Source: Saccoglossus kowalevskii
Lineage: Eukaryota; Hemichordata; Enteropneusta; Harrimaniidae
DNA length: 62,665 nt
Direction of reading: 5' to 3'
NCBI RefSeq assembly: GCF_000003605.2
Contig: NW_003109079.1
Location: 556,052 to 618,716 of the forward strand
Shown here: one piece after another, positions 61,447 through 62,665 of the stretch
Layout: the number at the start of each line of letters is the position of its first letter
How positions within the stretch are numbered: the first letter of the stretch is position 1
The notes under the pieces: generated by a model
The model's input: only the letters and a program-made list of their open reading frames with translations
The model's database searches: none
Told to the model about the DNA's origin: nothing
Position numbers and translations under genes: made by a program

Positions 61447-62665
61447 AGAAAATGTTGATTGGTTATATTTTAAATTGAACAGTTGTGCGGGTCACAGTCT
61501 ATTCATCAAATTTCAATTACCTTGCAACACTGTTGGCCTGTGAGGGCGCTTACCATGACTGAGCCAGACAGAAACAAATTTGTTAAAATCCATATTATTT
61601 TTACAGTTTATATAGCCTTTAAAAGGTTTACTTAAAAGTATGAGAAATTCAGGATAAATTGTATATTTAAAAAGTAGAGTAAATATGGCAGTGCTTACTG
61701 TGTTGTCATAGGTGCATCAATACATTCACTTGTGAACAGCTTGTATAAAAATCCTAAATAATGATATTGAATTTGTTTACCTTGCTGCTATAATAGTGAT
61801 ACATGTGCTAGTCTTATTACTCTTATTTTTGTTTGTTTGTATAAGTGGTCTAACCCTTCAGTAAGTTGTAATGAAATTTATCAGCAATTGGCATTAAAAA
61901 AATTGTTTTTTTTTTCAAAGAAATATTATGTCTGTGTTTTTTGTTTTGTGTGTCCCATTGGCTTCATAAAAAATCATTGGCAATTTAGTGAAAAGAATGA
62001 TGTTCACTACGTAAAAGTGCTTCTGATGACAACTGAGTTTTTGTGATATAACAAAAGTTTTTATGAGTTGAATAAAATGCACATGTTTCCCTGGACTACA
62101 TTTGGTCTCAATTTGAGCCAACCTTTACAGATTTACCTGTTTAACCAGACCGTACTTGATTCTATCGAGTCTTACATTTGCCAATATACCAAGTTTGGGT
62201 GACACATCCTTTCAAATATAGAAGAATTTACAAGAAACCAGTTTTAGTTTAGTAGTTTATGTTCAAGCCCCCCCACACACACACACTTTTATAATTTCTC
62301 TGGTATTTGCAGGCTTCGAAAAACGAATATGCCAGTTTTGCTTAATCACATATGTTGGTGGCGCTATTGTGAGATGCTCCCGGGATCTGGTGCAAATACA
62401 AAGGTGTCAACTTGATAATAAAGTACATTTTGAGCTGGATCCTCTTTAAACAAGAAGAAAATATAATCTTCTGCATTTTTTAAGCAAATACATTTCATTA
62501 CATGAATTCCACACCTGTTTTTTTTTTCAAAAAATCTCATTGATCAGTTTTCCAAAAAAATCCAACTTGCAAAACCCACCGAGGTATGAATGCTGTATAC
62601 TTTTTTACCAGGCATATCTCATCCCACCTCTCTACTCTACTGCAAGACAACCAGAAACATACAAT

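Larger units (their letters stand above)
57601..62665 (+). other. 3' untranslated and intergenic DNA
   Basis: No recognisable second gene on either strand. The transcript end is not evident. The first canonical AATAAA I find is at 59850-59855, with others near 60082 and 60348, and ATTAAA variants occur earlier. A 2-copy 66 bp repeat lies at 61315-61446, and homopolymer and AC tracts occur (for example 58360-58370 and 62269-62286). Confidence 0.6.

Overview
This is eukaryotic, animal genomic DNA. It is AT-rich, rich in microsatellites, broken by long introns with consensus GT-AG junctions, and contains two runs of N. No operons, bacterial-type gene spacing or rRNA are visible. The one gene I can support encodes a bHLH-PAS transcription factor of the NPAS3/NPAS1-Trachealess family. 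The protein resembles vertebrate NPAS3 along its length but is clearly diverged, so the source is probably an invertebrate. A marine deuterostome such as a hemichordate is my guess; the sequence alone does not settle it.

Layout. Positions 1-12305 are upstream DNA with repeats: a TTCTA microsatellite, two palindromic MITE-like elements, an array of CCAAT-box and octamer motifs, and one copy of a second inverted-repeat element. The gene runs on the + strand from a proposed short first coding exon (12306-12352) to a stop at 57478. It has eleven coding exons: 12306-12352, 18906-19162, 20891-20973, 34929-35018, 40063-40255, 47277-47386, 48601-48794, 50876-50982, 53306-53450, 54349-54467 and 56061-57478. 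These join without a frame break into 2763 nt (920 residues plus stop). In order they encode a short N-terminus, bHLH, PAS-A with a Ser/Gly-rich linker, PAS-B, and a long Ser/Thr/Pro-rich C-terminal region with a basic cluster. Positions 57479-62665 hold a 3' untranslated or intergenic stretch with no recognisable second gene.

The non-coding part is dominated by repeats. A ~200 bp palindromic family flanked by TA occurs seven times, and a second inverted-repeat family has TTAA-like flanks. There are four minisatellites: 40 bp with a higher-order structure, 35 bp, 22 bp, and a 31 bp array that contains the stop codon. A few better-balanced, repeat-poor intronic stretches are candidate enhancers. 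The most interesting points are the phase-compatible micro first exon, the stop codon formed inside a tandem repeat, the two GCCAATCA arrays, and the TA-flanked MITE family.
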